Shown here in pieces: positions 9,296 through 16,827 of a stretch of DNA of 32,788 bases. The stretch is from the NCBI GenBank assembly GCA_964362625.1, contig CAYIFA010000005.1, positions 1-32,788 on the forward strand, read 5' to 3'. Source of the stretch: CAYIFA01 sp964362625 (GTDB lineage Bacteria; Patescibacteriota; Minisyncoccia; 1-14-0-10-42-19). The notes beneath the pieces were generated by a model that saw only the letters and a program-made list of their open reading frames with translations, was not told the DNA's origin and searched no databases. Each line of letters begins with the position of its first letter. Position 1 is the first letter of the stretch. The position numbers and the translations under genes were made by a program.

Positions 9296-11923
9296 ATGCA
9301 CCCAGCATTAAGGCCGTTGGATAGCAACCCTTATCGCCTGTCGCGTAATGTTTTGCCGACCAGATATGACTTGGAGTTAACCCCGAATTTCAAAGATTTT
9401 ACTTTCGAGAGTCTGGTAAAAATAGATTTGGCCGTGAGTGATCCGACCGACAAAATCACGCTAAACGCCTTAGATATAAAAATCAATAATGCTTGGCTAT
9501 TCGGAGAAAATTCACGTCTCCCGGCAAAAAATATTGTGTTCAACCAAGAGTTGGAAACAGTTACTTTTGAATTTGATGGTCTGGCAAACAAACAAGGCAG
9601 CGCGTTGGTTATAGAGTCTAGCGGCGAACTGAACGATAAAATGCACGGATTTTACCGTACCAAATATTTCGTTGACGGCCAGGAGCGCTGGGGCGCGGCC
9701 ACACAGTTTGAAGCAACTGATGCCCGCCGATGCTTTCCGTGCTTTGACGAACCTGACATGAAAGCGGAATTTACTGTTCACCTGAACGTCCCGACGCACA
9801 TGACCGCGCTTTCAAATATGCCGGCTGCTGATGAATCGTTTACCGAGGATATACGAACAAAATACGTGACGTTCCAGCCAACTCCAAAAATGTCCACATA
9901 TCTTTTGGCATTCATAGCCATGGAGATGGAATATATTGAAGGAGTTGACCGCAACGGAATCCCGATTCGCGCCTACACTGTTCCCGGTAAAAAGGAGTGG
10001 GGGCGATTCGGACTCGAGGTTGCTTTGCACGCCCTGCCGTTTTTTGCTGACTACTACAAAATTGACTACCCCCTGCCAAAACTTGATTTGGTGGCTCTGC
10101 CTGATTTTGCGGCCGGCGCCATGGAAAACTGGGGGCTAGAAACCTTTAGGGAAACAGCGCTGCTTATAAATCCGGAGGAGGTGTCGGCATCGGCAATGGA
10201 ACGCGTAGCCGATGTTGTGGCGCATGAACTTGCCCATCACTGGTTTGGCAACAGAACCACGATGAAGTGGTTCACGCATCTTTGGTTAAACGAAGGATTT
10301 GCAACTTTTGCCGAAATGCTGGCAGTCTCTGACAAATTTCCGCAATGGAAACGCCGCGTACGATTTGTAGCCGAAGATGTTTTAGGCGCAATGCACGATA
10401 TGGATAAACAAAATTCGCATGCGATTGAGCTTGAGGTGAAAAACCCGGCAGAAATCCGAGAAATGTTTGACACTACTACTTATAGCGGCGGTTCGGCAGT
10501 ATGCAATATGATCGAAGGCTACCTATCGCCGGAAGGATTTGCCAAAGGCGTAAGCAAGTATTTAGGGCGCTACGCTTATGACAATGCCGAGACTAATGAC
10601 CTTTGGCGCGAACTTGGTGAAGCAAATAATCGACCGGTAGAAGCAATCATGTCTTCGTACACCCGTCAAGCAGGATACCCGGTGCTTATTGTAAAAGAGC
10701 ACATAGAAAACCAAGCTACCAGTTGGCTAGACGTCACTCAGCAAAGATTCCTTTTTGATGGTTCCAAAGATGAAGCTGAATCGCTGTGGAGTATTCCATT
10801 AGGTATTCTGACCCCCGGTACTACGCCGAGATTCTTACACATGTCGCAGAAAAGCATTGCGGCTGCAGAACCCTCTCTTGCTTGGGGTTGGGTAAAATTA
10901 AACCCCGGACATAATTCGCTATATCGTACTGCCTACTCTCCAAGAATGTGGGGACTTTTAGCGAATGCTGTTCGCCAAGGCAAATTGCCGGAAGCTGACC
11001 GGCTCGGATTGTTAGATGACGCCTTCGCACTCGCGCGCGCCGGACACATCTCGACTCCCAGCGCTATGGATTTGCTAATCGCCTACAAAAACGAAATTAG
11101 TTTTTATGTCTGGACAATAATTGCCGGTGCGGTTGGAGCGATCAATGGTTTAATGCATGGTGATCGCGACCAGTTCTTGGCCGCAAAATTAGGACAAAAT
11201 CTGTTTTACACAATTGCCAAGTGGATGACCTGGGATAAACCAAAAGATCGACGGGAAGAAAATCCCGAAATATTGTTGCGAGCGCTTGCCATTCGCAATC
11301 TCGGCCGTTACGGAAAACGTGAAGTAGCGGGAGAAGCAAAAAATAGGTTTGCAGATTATCTAAGAGGGCGGGCGCTTGACCCGGATATGCGCGGCACTGC
11401 TTTCGCGCTTGTTTGTGAAAATGGAGATAATGAAACTTTCGAACAAATACTACAAATTTACGACCGCACTGACGACCACCAGGAAAAAATACGGGTATTG
11501 CGAGCTCTCGGAGCTTTCAAGGCGCCGGATGTTGCCCAAAAAGTTCTTGCCTTCTCGCTTTCCTCAAAAGTCCGGACGCAAGATACGCCGATTCTGCTTA
11601 CTAATATCGGTTCAAATGATGATGTCCGGAAAATGACCTGGGAATTCATCAAAACAAACTGGGGAGAGCTCGAGCGCCGTTATCATGGCGGCGGATTCGG
11701 CTCCATAACGCGAGTCTTACAAGAAACAACCAGCGGTTTTATTACAACCGAAGACCTGGCTGATGTTGAAAAATTCTTTGGCGAACATAAAGTGCCTGGA
11801 GCAGAGCGCGCTATGGCCCAGTCACTCGAAGAAATTCGTTCCAATATCTCTTGGCGCGCTCGCGACCTGGAAAACATCCGCGAGTGGTTCGCCCAAAATA
11901 CCGCCTCGGTAATTGATTCATAA
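9296..11923 (+). CDS. pepN: M1-family zinc aminopeptidase (aminopeptidase N-like)
   Basis: A large M1 metallo-aminopeptidase of 875 aa that removes N-terminal residues from peptides. Domains in order are an N-terminal beta-saddle domain (about 1-200), the catalytic domain with the exopeptidase motif GAMENWG and the zinc site HELAHHWFGN plus the downstream Glu in WLNEGFATFAE (HExxH-x18-E), a small beta domain, and a helical ERAP1-like C-terminal domain (about 530-875). No signal peptide is visible, so it is probably cytoplasmic. An in-frame ATG at 9203 exists, but AAGGAAGGAG just before 9296 is a textbook Shine-Dalgarno sequence, and the residues in between derive from a hairpin-like repeat. 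The gene is convergent with an M24 peptidase, suggesting a peptide-scavenging neighbourhood. Confidence 0.93.
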   Translation: MHPALRPLDSNPYRLSRNVLPTRYDLELTPNFKDFTFESLVKIDLAVSDPTDKITLNALDIKINNAWLFGENSRLPAKNIVFNQELETVTFEFDGLANKQGSALVIESSGELNDKMHGFYRTKYFVDGQERWGAATQFEATDARRCFPCFDEPDMKAEFTVHLNVPTHMTALSNMPAADESFTEDIRTKYVTFQPTPKMSTYLLAFIAMEMEYIEGVDRNGIPIRAYTVPGKKEWGRFGLEVALHALPFFADYYKIDYPLPKLDLVALPDFAAGAMENWGLETFRETALLINPEEVSASAMERVADVVAHELAHHWFGNRTTMKWFTHLWLNEGFATFAEMLAVSDKFPQWKRRVRFVAEDVLGAMHDMDKQNSHAIELEVKNPAEIREMFDTTTYSGGSAVCNMIEGYLSPEGFAKGVSKYLGRYAYDNAETNDLWRELGEANNRPVEAIMSSYTRQAGYPVLIVKEHIENQATSWLDVTQQRFLFDGSKDEAESLWSIPLGILTPGTTPRFLHMSQKSIAAAEPSLAWGWVKLNPGHNSLYRTAYSPRMWGLLANAVRQGKLPEADRLGLLDDAFALARAGHISTPSAMDLLIAYKNEISFYVWTIIAGAVGAINGLMHGDRDQFLAAKLGQNLFYTIAKWMTWDKPKDRREENPEILLRALAIRNLGRYGKREVAGEAKNRFADYLRGRALDPDMRGTAFALVCENGDNETFEQILQIYDRTDDHQEKIRVLRALGAFKAPDVAQKVLAFSLSSKVRTQDTPILLTNIGSNDDVRKMTWEFIKTNWGELERRYHGGGFGSITRVLQETTSGFITTEDLADVEKFFGEHKVPGAERAMAQSLEEIRSNISWRARDLENIREWFAQNTASVIDS

Positions 11924-11927
11924 AAAC

Positions 11928-11950
11928 ACTACCACACCGGGTGTGGTAGT
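11928..11950 (-). terminator. Hairpin in the convergent intergenic region
   Basis: ACTACCACACC and GGTGTGGTAGT form an 11-bp stem with a 1-nt centre (a few bases must open to form a loop). On the minus strand it is followed by GTTTTTATG, so it may be a second terminator for the M24 peptidase gene. Confidence 0.55.
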
Positions 11951-11962
11951 AAAATAAAAAAA

Positions 11963-11984
11963 CCCCGAGCTTGAAAGCTCGGGG
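11963..11984. terminator. Bidirectional terminator between the two peptidase genes
   Basis: CCCCGAGCTT and AAGCTCGGGG form a 10-bp stem with a GA centre. On the minus strand TTTTTTTATTTT follows directly. On the plus strand CGCTTTTTCGACTTTTTT follows, so it can stop transcripts from both convergent genes. Confidence 0.85.
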
Positions 11985-12000
11985 CGCTTTTTCGACTTTT

Positions 12001-13128
12001 TTACGGAATCTCAAGAAGGGTCTTCGGCACAGCTGAATCCAACGGCTCACAGCCGTATTCAGTGACTAACACTATGCTCTCAATACGCACGCCGCCGATA
12101 CCGTCATAATAAAGTCCGGGCTCAATCGTAATAACATTCCCCGGCCGGAGAACCATTAGACCCGGGGGAGTGTTGGCAACCCAAGGCGGCTCGTGAATAT
12201 CAAGACCCACACCGTGCCCGGTACTGTGAATGAAACCTTGCGGCTTGCCGTTAATTTTTTCGGTGCGAAAGCCGGCGTCATGAAGAATCTTGGCAACTCC
12301 GTTATGAATTTCTGCGCCATCCGCGCCCGGCGTTACTTTTTCTATTCCATATTGCTGGGCGTCATAAACCGCCCAGTACATTTGCCGCGCCTCATCCGAC
12401 AACTTACCCTTAACAACGGTGCGGGTCATATCTGACCAATACCAGCGATGTTTGGAACGCGGGAACATGTCGCAAACAATTGGAGTGTTAGCAAGAATTG
12501 GGCCGAACCCCAGCGAGTGCGGGTCAGCGGCTTGATTGCCGGAGGCGATAATTGTGGCGTCGCAAACGCAACCTCGCACTGTCGTCTCTACTTCAAACAC
12601 TGATCGTAATCTTTCCGATGTCAGCCACCCCCTCTCATACCACAACTTGCCGTCACGAATTTCCGAACCTTCCAGATATCCCAAGATTTTATTAAAAGCG
12701 GCTTCCATGCTCTCCTGCGCGTAACGTATATCTTTCAATTCATCTTCGCTCTTGACGGCGCGTTCCGGAAAAAGCGGATCTTGGAATTCCACTCCGATGC
12801 CGTTAGTAATGAGGTTTAGGTATAGTTTTGCCGGCAATTCGGCAGCCACGGCCACCGCTGCAACTCCGAGCTCTTTTAGAAAAAGAATGACGCCGCCTGT
12901 TTGTTTTATTTGTTCTTCGCCGTATTTTTTTTCAAGGTCCGAAAAAGACAATATTTCATCCACACGCGATTCTTTTTTCATGCGCCCGTATTCCAAATCG
13001 CTGGTTACGGCATAGGTTTTACCTTGATATACCGCGCACGAGAAAGAATCTGGCGCGTAAAAACCGCTCGCCCAAAGAATATTTGAATCCTTGGCTGGCG
13101 CCGCATACATCAGCCGCGCGCGTTCCAT
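12001..13128 (-). CDS. M24-family Xaa-Pro aminopeptidase/dipeptidase
   Basis: A 375-aa pita-bread metallopeptidase that cleaves Xaa-Pro bonds in peptides. The N-terminal half (about 1-140) is a creatinase-type domain. The C-terminal catalytic domain has the dimetal ligands in order: Asp in CDMFPRSK, Asp in WSDMTRTV, His in HSTGHGVGLDIHEPP, Glu in ITIEPGLYY and Glu in GVRIESIVLV. It could be an aminopeptidase P or a prolidase, and the sequence alone does not decide. AAGGAGG lies 9 nt before the ATG and fixes the start. No signal peptide is seen, so it is cytoplasmic. It is convergent with the M1 aminopeptidase across a shared terminator. The two enzymes have complementary specificities, since M1 enzymes stall at Xaa-Pro. 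Confidence 0.9.
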   Translation of the reverse strand: MERARLMYAAPAKDSNILWASGFYAPDSFSCAVYQGKTYAVTSDLEYGRMKKESRVDEILSFSDLEKKYGEEQIKQTGGVILFLKELGVAAVAVAAELPAKLYLNLITNGIGVEFQDPLFPERAVKSEDELKDIRYAQESMEAAFNKILGYLEGSEIRDGKLWYERGWLTSERLRSVFEVETTVRGCVCDATIIASGNQAADPHSLGFGPILANTPIVCDMFPRSKHRWYWSDMTRTVVKGKLSDEARQMYWAVYDAQQYGIEKVTPGADGAEIHNGVAKILHDAGFRTEKINGKPQGFIHSTGHGVGLDIHEPPWVANTPPGLMVLRPGNVITIEPGLYYDGIGGVRIESIVLVTEYGCEPLDSAVPKTLLEIP

Positions 13129-13227
13129 GTGCTTATTTCCTCCTTGCTAAGATATTGCTCCGTCTGCAGCTATTATAGCAAAACTTAATAGAAATCAATG
13201 GCGCTTTATCTTTTTGAATATTTGACG

Positions 13228-13233
13228 TATAAT
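13228..13233 (+). promoter_or_regulatory. -10 element of the EF-Tu-domain-like gene
   Basis: A perfect TATAAT ends 6 nt before the ATG at 13240. The -35 region (TTTATC, 17 bp upstream) is weak. The transcript is predicted to be leaderless. Confidence 0.6.
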
Positions 13234-13239
13234 AACTCC

Positions 13240-13491
13240 ATGGAAAAAGAAACGGGGAAAGTCATACATTTCTACGACAAAGCCAGGGTTGCTGTTTTGA
13301 GTTTAACCGGCGGAGCGCTCGCGGTTGGCGACACCGTCAAATTCGTTAAAGGTGATGCCGAGCACACCGAAAAGATTGAATCCATGCAGGTTGAACACGA
13401 GAGCGTCGAGTCGGTACAGAGGGGCGGCGAAGTAGCAGTCAAAATTTCCGCTACAATCAAAACCGGCGCGGTGGTGTATAAGGTGGGATAA
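13240..13491 (+). CDS. EF-Tu domain 2-like beta-barrel mini-protein
   Basis: An 83-aa protein that resembles the second (beta-barrel) domain of translation GTPases without any GTPase domain. The pattern is GKVIHFYDKARVAVLSL, then GALAVGDTVKFVKG, a mid-section IESMQVEHESVESVQRG and a final strand TIKTGAVVYKV. This matches the strand-turn-strand layout and the 'xGDxIxI' and 'QxExxxVxxxxxG' features of EF-Tu domain 2. Small stand-alone proteins like this are known in several bacterial groups, but no function is established. A longer start at 13198 is rejected because the TATAAT box lies inside it and the ATG at 13240 is exactly 6 nt downstream. A weak GC-rich hairpin follows at 13524-13542, before tRNA-His. 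Confidence 0.75.
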   Translation: MEKETGKVIHFYDKARVAVLSLTGGALAVGDTVKFVKGDAEHTEKIESMQVEHESVESVQRGGEVAVKISATIKTGAVVYKVG

Positions 13492-13553
13492 ACAGAGTAA
13501 GTCCGTTTCTAAGTGGAACAAAAGAGGTCGAAGTTCGGCCTCGATATTTATAT

Positions 13554-13626
13554 GGTGCCTATAGTGTAGCGGTTAGCACTAGAGTTTGTGGAACTCTCGG
13601 CTCGGGTTCAAATCCCGATAGGCACC
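13554..13626 (+). tRNA. tRNA-His (GTG)
   Basis: Acceptor GTGCCTA/TAGGCAC is extended by the His-specific extra pair G-1 (13554) with C73 (13626). The D arm is GTGT/GCAC, the anticodon loop TTGTGGA gives GTG, and the T arm is TCGGG-TTCAAAT-CCCGA. CCA is not encoded. The 3' end is directly followed by a truncated copy of the repeat described at 13628. Confidence 0.95.
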
Positions 13627-13627
13627 C

Positions 13628-13689
13628 TGGTAAAATTTCTCATATTAATCAACAACTTTTTCTAGCACCTCCAACAGGAAATCGAACCT
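13628..13689 (-). repeat. attC-like repeat copy A (partial, abuts tRNA-His)
   Basis: It contains GGTAAAATTTCTCATATTAA, the AT-rich centre, and the arm ending GGAAATCGAACCT. The other arm (TTCTAAC...CCAGTTCCTGACCCC) is missing and replaced by the 3' end of tRNA-His. It is nearly identical to the matching part of copy C. Confidence 0.7.
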
Positions 13690-13707
13690 CTAAAAACTAA
13701 AATTTAA

Positions 13708-13730
13708 AGCACCAGCTGCGTGCTGGTGCT
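13708..13730 (-). terminator. Terminator of the small Cys-motif gene
   Basis: AGCACCAGC and GCTGGTGCT form a perfect 9-bp stem with a 5-nt loop. On the minus strand it is followed by TTAAATTTTAGTTTTT, and it lies 30 bp past the stop of the 13760-13948 ORF. Confidence 0.7.
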
Positions 13731-13759
13731 CAGAAAAACATTCATCTTACTGCTTTTTA

Positions 13760-13948
13760 TTAGCGGCCGTAGTCTGTGCATCGACAATCTAACGCTAACC
13801 CAACGTACGTCTCGCCACACTGCCAACACCTTGTCCCTGCCACTTTCTGTTGTAATGGTGAAAAACGATCATGCAAATAACCGAATGTGGCGAGCCTATT
13901 TTTGGGCTTACGAGTAAATATGCCGATGATGCGTCTAATAAGGTTCAT
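13760..13948 (-). CDS. Small Cys-motif hypothetical protein (possible zinc ribbon)
   Basis: A 62-aa basic protein beginning MNLIRRIIGIFTRK. Its C-terminal part reads CWQCGETYVGLALDCRC, a CxxC-x10-CxC arrangement that could bind one zinc ion. I do not recognise a family. The chosen ATG follows GGGGGTG, a weak ribosome-binding site. In-frame starts at 13960 and 13987 are alternatives. The best evidence that it is real is the strong hairpin terminator 30 bp downstream on the same strand and its central position between repeats A and B, like the other units of the array. Overlapping ORFs on the plus strand lack such support. The remainder of 13690-14076 shows nothing else. Confidence 0.45.
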   Translation of the reverse strand: MNLIRRIIGIFTRKPKNRLATFGYLHDRFSPLQQKVAGTRCWQCGETYVGLALDCRCTDYGR

Positions 13949-14076
13949 AAACACCCCCATCTTGTCTCTTGTACTTCTACCAAACATATAGCATTTCTGA
14001 TTTTAAAAAGCAACGGTTGCCGGATAATGTCGCGAGGCTGGAATATGCCCTTTCATATTGCGGATACCATAAAATA

Positions 14077-14165
14077 GGTTCTAACATCCTCCAGTTCCTG
14101 ACCCCTCTAAAAATATCTTTTATTTTCAATATAAATTTTTCTACCCCTAACGGGAGATAGAACTT
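14077..14165 (-). repeat. attC-like repeat copy B
   Basis: Plus-strand arm GGTTCTAACATCCTCCAGTT then CCTGACCCC; an AT-rich centre; closing arm CTAACGGGAGATAGAACT. Outer boxes GTTCTAAC and GATAGAAC are inverted, as are the inner boxes CCAGTT and AACGGG (imperfect). It lies 18 bp before the HAD start codon. Confidence 0.7.
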
Positions 14166-14170
14166 TTTAG

Positions 14171-14176
14171 TAAACT
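14171..14176 (+). promoter_or_regulatory. -10-like element of the HAD gene
   Basis: TAAACT ends 6 nt before the ATG at 14183. It lies immediately outside repeat copy B. No -35 is recognisable. Confidence 0.35.
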
Positions 14177-14182
14177 GAATCT

Positions 14183-14809
14183 ATGCATAAAGCATTTATT
14201 TTTGATTGGTCCGGAACTCTAAGCGATAACTTTCATCTTTTTTGCAAAGTTTGTGCTTTAATTTTTACTGAATTAGGCAAAGAACCAATTGGGCCAGACG
14301 AAATCAAATTGAATTTTACATTGCCCTATATGAAATTCTACAATAAATATTTTCCGGACCTTACGAAGGAAAAGCAAGATGCATTATTTGAAAAATATAT
14401 TCACACAGTCGGTGAACCCGAGATCTATAAAAATGTAAAAGAAACCATAGATTACCTTAATAAAAGTGGTTTTGAATTATTTATTTTGAGTTCCGACCCG
14501 GTTTCAAAATTACTGCCGGAAATTGAAAAGTCTGGATTTGCTGGATTAATTAAAAAAACAACGGGGCACGTACATCATAAAGGCAGCGTCATAACTTCCT
14601 TCATTAATGAATTTGCATTAGATAAAAAACGGACATTTTATGTTGGCGACACATCCGGCGATGTTGAGGCAGGCAAATCAGCTGGCGTCAACACCGTTGG
14701 GATCTCGTGGGGCTTCCAGCACAAAAAGATTCTCTCCGCAGCGAAACCCGATTATTTGATTGACGATATTGTTGAAATTAGAGACATTATCGAAAAATCA
14801 AGGTTCTGA
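14183..14809 (+). CDS. HAD-superfamily hydrolase with DWSGT motif
   Basis: A 208-aa haloacid dehalogenase-fold hydrolase with a helical cap between motifs I and II. Motif I is FDWSGTLSDN: the nucleophile Asp8 is present but the usual second Asp (acid/base, position 10) is Ser, comparable to the DWAGT motif of phosphonoacetaldehyde hydrolase. Motif II is LSSDP, the motif III Lys is likely in HHKG, and motif IV is YVGDTSGDVEAGKSAGV with the Mg2+-binding Asp residues. It could be a phosphatase or a C-P hydrolase, but the substrate is unknown. The start follows a -10-like TAAACT by 6 nt with no Shine-Dalgarno sequence. Its stop codon TGA lies inside the TTCTGAC box of repeat copy C, and copy B ends 18 bp upstream, so the gene is exactly bracketed by repeats. 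Confidence 0.88.
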   Translation: MHKAFIFDWSGTLSDNFHLFCKVCALIFTELGKEPIGPDEIKLNFTLPYMKFYNKYFPDLTKEKQDALFEKYIHTVGEPEIYKNVKETIDYLNKSGFELFILSSDPVSKLLPEIEKSGFAGLIKKTTGHVHHKGSVITSFINEFALDKKRTFYVGDTSGDVEAGKSAGVNTVGISWGFQHKKILSAAKPDYLIDDIVEIRDIIEKSRF

Positions 14810-14890
14810 CACCCCCAGTTGCTGACCCCGCTATAATTTCTCATATTAATCAATAACTTATTCCGCCAACCTCAACGGGAAATCGAACTT
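14801..14890 (-). repeat. attC-like repeat copy C (contains the HAD stop codon)
   Basis: Plus-strand arm AGGTTCTGACACCCCCAGTT then GCTGACCCCG; centre ATAATTTCTCATATTAATCA; closing arm CCTCAACGGGAAATCGAACT. The inner boxes CCCAGTTG and CAACGGG pair with one unpaired base. The HAD stop codon is the TGA of TTCTGAC. Confidence 0.75.
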
Positions 14891-14941
14891 GTTGCAAACA
14901 AAAAGGCGGCTTGATGTTTCCATCGCGCCGCATGTTGGCCG

Positions 14942-15301
14942 TTATTGATGCCGTCTCCCCATAAGTTGGTCCAGCCCACCTAGCTCTTTTCGGTATTTTT
15001 CCGCTGTGCTTATTGCCATAGCCTCAAAACGTTCTTTTTCTGAACGAACCAGTTTACATTCGTCAATAGCACTTGCCGGAATATGATAACTGGGCAGATA
15101 TATATCTGTGCGGCAGGCATTGTAAATATCCGAATTCATCGCTCCCGCAACCGCAACGACTGCCCAAACCGCCCTTTCGGCCTCTTGAACTTTCGCCTTT
15201 TGTGCAAAAATTTCAATTCTGCTTTTTATTGCTGTCCCAACAGGAATAAACACAATTACTGTGAGGATTACTACCGCAATAACGAAGTGCTTCCTTGTCA
15301 T
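14942..15301 (-). CDS. Hypothetical one-TM protein, 119 aa
   Basis: I do not recognise a family. The N-terminus is MTRKH followed by a strong TM helix (residues about 6-26, VIAVVILTVIVFIPVGTAI), then an amphipathic helix and a soluble ~70-residue domain. The pattern of a short basic leader, hydrophobic helix and long helix loosely resembles pilin-like proteins but no processing site is convincing. Two Cys (in NACRTD and DECKLV) could form an extracytoplasmic disulfide. GGAGG lies 8 nt upstream of the ATG, a clear Shine-Dalgarno sequence, so the gene is real and its start secure. It lies between repeats C and D on the minus strand, with repeat C 52 bp downstream of its stop. Confidence 0.7.
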   Translation of the reverse strand: MTRKHFVIAVVILTVIVFIPVGTAIKSRIEIFAQKAKVQEAERAVWAVVAVAGAMNSDIYNACRTDIYLPSYHIPASAIDECKLVRSEKERFEAMAISTAEKYRKELGGLDQLMGRRHQ

Positions 15302-15426
15302 CCGTTTATCCTCCGGACGAACCTAACATCCGCTTTTAGTTTATAGATGTTTTAGCAAAAGTCAATAGCGACTGTCGGGACGCACCCTGCAATCTCTTAT
15401 AAGAATTCTGTTGCTTTCATTAAATG

Positions 15427-15515
15427 AGTTCTAACATCCTCCAACTCCTGACCCCGGTAAAATTTTCTAACAATGGCAATAACTTTTTTGACCACCTCAA
15501 CTGGAGTTAGAACTT
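15427..15515 (-). repeat. attC-like repeat copy D (best preserved)
   Basis: The outer boxes AGTTCTAAC (15427-15435) and GTTAGAACT (15505-15513) are perfectly inverted over 9 bp. The closing inner box is CAACTGG. The opening arm has CCTCCAACTCCTGACCCC. Length is about 89 bp. It is the only copy with a full GTTAGAA box at both ends. Confidence 0.8.
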
Positions 15516-15561
15516 TTGCGTTTTGATAAAAGATTAAATAACTTAAGGTCTTTTGCTCCAA

Positions 15562-15590
15562 CCAAAACCCCGTTTTATACGGGGCTTTGG
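15562..15590. terminator. Hairpin, probable terminator
   Basis: CCAAA-A-CCCCGT pairs with ACGGGG-C-TTTGG (one mismatch), with a 5-nt loop. On the plus strand CTTTTT follows. On the minus strand it lies just beyond the toxin-antitoxin genes and a possible 18-aa ORF. Confidence 0.6.
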
Positions 15591-15594
15591 CTTT

Positions 15595-15651
15595 TTAACG
15601 ATTCATCTCTCTCAAAATGAGCAGTATCAGTAAAAGGATAATAATATCCAT
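15595..15651 (-). CDS. Possible 18-aa hydrophobic micro-ORF
   Basis: ATG to TAA encodes MDIIILLLILLILREMNR, a single short hydrophobic helix with a charged end. The stop is a few bases before the hairpin at 15562-15590. No clear Shine-Dalgarno sequence exists, and in AT-rich sequence such ORFs arise by chance. It resembles the size and shape of membrane micropeptides, including type I toxin peptides, but nothing in the sequence proves expression. Apart from this, 15516-15716 holds only the hairpin. Confidence 0.2.
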   Translation of the reverse strand: MDIIILLLILLILREMNR

Positions 15652-15716
15652 CTCATGATTTTTTCTCGTTGAGCTTTTTAAACGACATCAAAAGTTCAAT
15701 TAAGAATTAATATTAA

Positions 15717-16811
15717 TTAATCTATAAATCCCAGCTTCTTACGCAGCGGAACAACATATTTCCACATTTTTTTCTCTCTACCGACTCTACCCGCAATGAT
15801 ACCTGGGTCTATATTTATTTTTTTTGCGAATTGGTTAATTTCTTGCCGCACAGAAAGAGGCGTAATTAGTTCTTTCAATTTAAGATATTCAGACTCAAAT
15901 TCATTTGGAATTAAGACCCTCTCCGCAAATTTGTCTGCTTCGAGTTCCATTTCTGAAGTATTTTTAATACCTTCGAAATCTACAAATGATAATTTCTTGC
16001 TATGTCTCAGTATGTGGCCAATTTCGTGGAAAAGGGTGAACCAAAAAATATCGGCGTATTTGTTTAGTATACTGAGGTGAATTAACGCTCTTGTAGCCGA
16101 TAACCACATTACAGCACCGTTCATAAATGTATTTTTCAAATGCGGCGTGTAGGTTAAAACTACCCCCGATTCGGCGCAAAATTCAACTAGTTTTTGGGAA
16201 TATATTTTCGGATTCTCTATGGTTAGTTGTCGCATTTTCTCAACATTTTTACTCAGGGTTTCTCTATCAAATTCAGGAATATCTTTGTTAATCGCTCTAA
16301 TTTTCCCAATCCTAAGCCAGGCAGCCAATGAATTTTTATTTACGTTTGGTTTTATCCCCCTACGAAACGCGACCGGCATGACATCTTCAACTAATCCCAA
16401 AGAGTCAACCGCAAAGAATCTCAGTAATTCCTCAACTTTCTCGGCCTTATTTTTTACTGGTTTTAGGTAGCCCAACTTAACCAATTCTGAATAACAAGAG
16501 AACGCCGATAACATTTCGGCTTCTTTTTCGAGTTTACTCTTTTCGTTCAAACGCACCACGTCAGCCTCATATTGAGCTTGCATATTGACTAGCAGACCCT
16601 GAGACACCCCTAACACCCTTTCGAATTTCAAAGCTGTTTCTGGGGTTATTGGCTCTCTCCCGTTAATAATTTCGCTGATGGTTTTTTCAGATAATGAGGT
16701 CCTCACGCCCAAATCAGCCTGCTTCATATCTAACATCTCAATGGTATCTTTAATGGTTTCTCCTGGGTGAACAGCAAAGGGCGCAGTATAACCTATCTTA
16801 GAACTTACCAT
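15717..16811 (-). CDS. HigA-type antitoxin fused to ImmA/IrrE-like (M78) metallopeptidase domain
   Basis: A 364-aa fusion. Residues about 15-75 form a Xre/HigA helix-turn-helix (HPGETIKDTIEMLDMKQADL, then SEKTISEIINGREPITPETA), the DNA-binding antitoxin part that normally represses its own operon. Residues about 200-310 are an ImmA/IrrE-like peptidase domain with FHEIGHILRH (H262, E263, H266) and the downstream Glu of ELEADKFAE as the likely third zinc ligand. Such fusions partner RelE/HigB toxins, and a RelE-like gene lies 16 bp upstream in the same operon. The toxin-first order is typical of higBA. No Shine-Dalgarno sequence is evident before this ATG, so translation may be coupled to the toxin gene. 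GC is lower than in the surrounding core genes. Confidence in the domains is high. Confidence 0.88.
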   Translation of the reverse strand: MVSSKIGYTAPFAVHPGETIKDTIEMLDMKQADLGVRTSLSEKTISEIINGREPITPETALKFERVLGVSQGLLVNMQAQYEADVVRLNEKSKLEKEAEMLSAFSCYSELVKLGYLKPVKNKAEKVEELLRFFAVDSLGLVEDVMPVAFRRGIKPNVNKNSLAAWLRIGKIRAINKDIPEFDRETLSKNVEKMRQLTIENPKIYSQKLVEFCAESGVVLTYTPHLKNTFMNGAVMWLSATRALIHLSILNKYADIFWFTLFHEIGHILRHSKKLSFVDFEGIKNTSEMELEADKFAERVLIPNEFESEYLKLKELITPLSVRQEINQFAKKINIDPGIIAGRVGREKKMWKYVVPLRKKLGFID

Positions 16812-16827
16812 ACAAAAAACAATTTAT

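Noticed and set aside
13720..13917. Plus-strand 65-aa ORF with a hydrophobic start
   Set aside because: It begins inside the terminator hairpin of the opposite-strand Cys-motif gene and has no ribosome-binding site.
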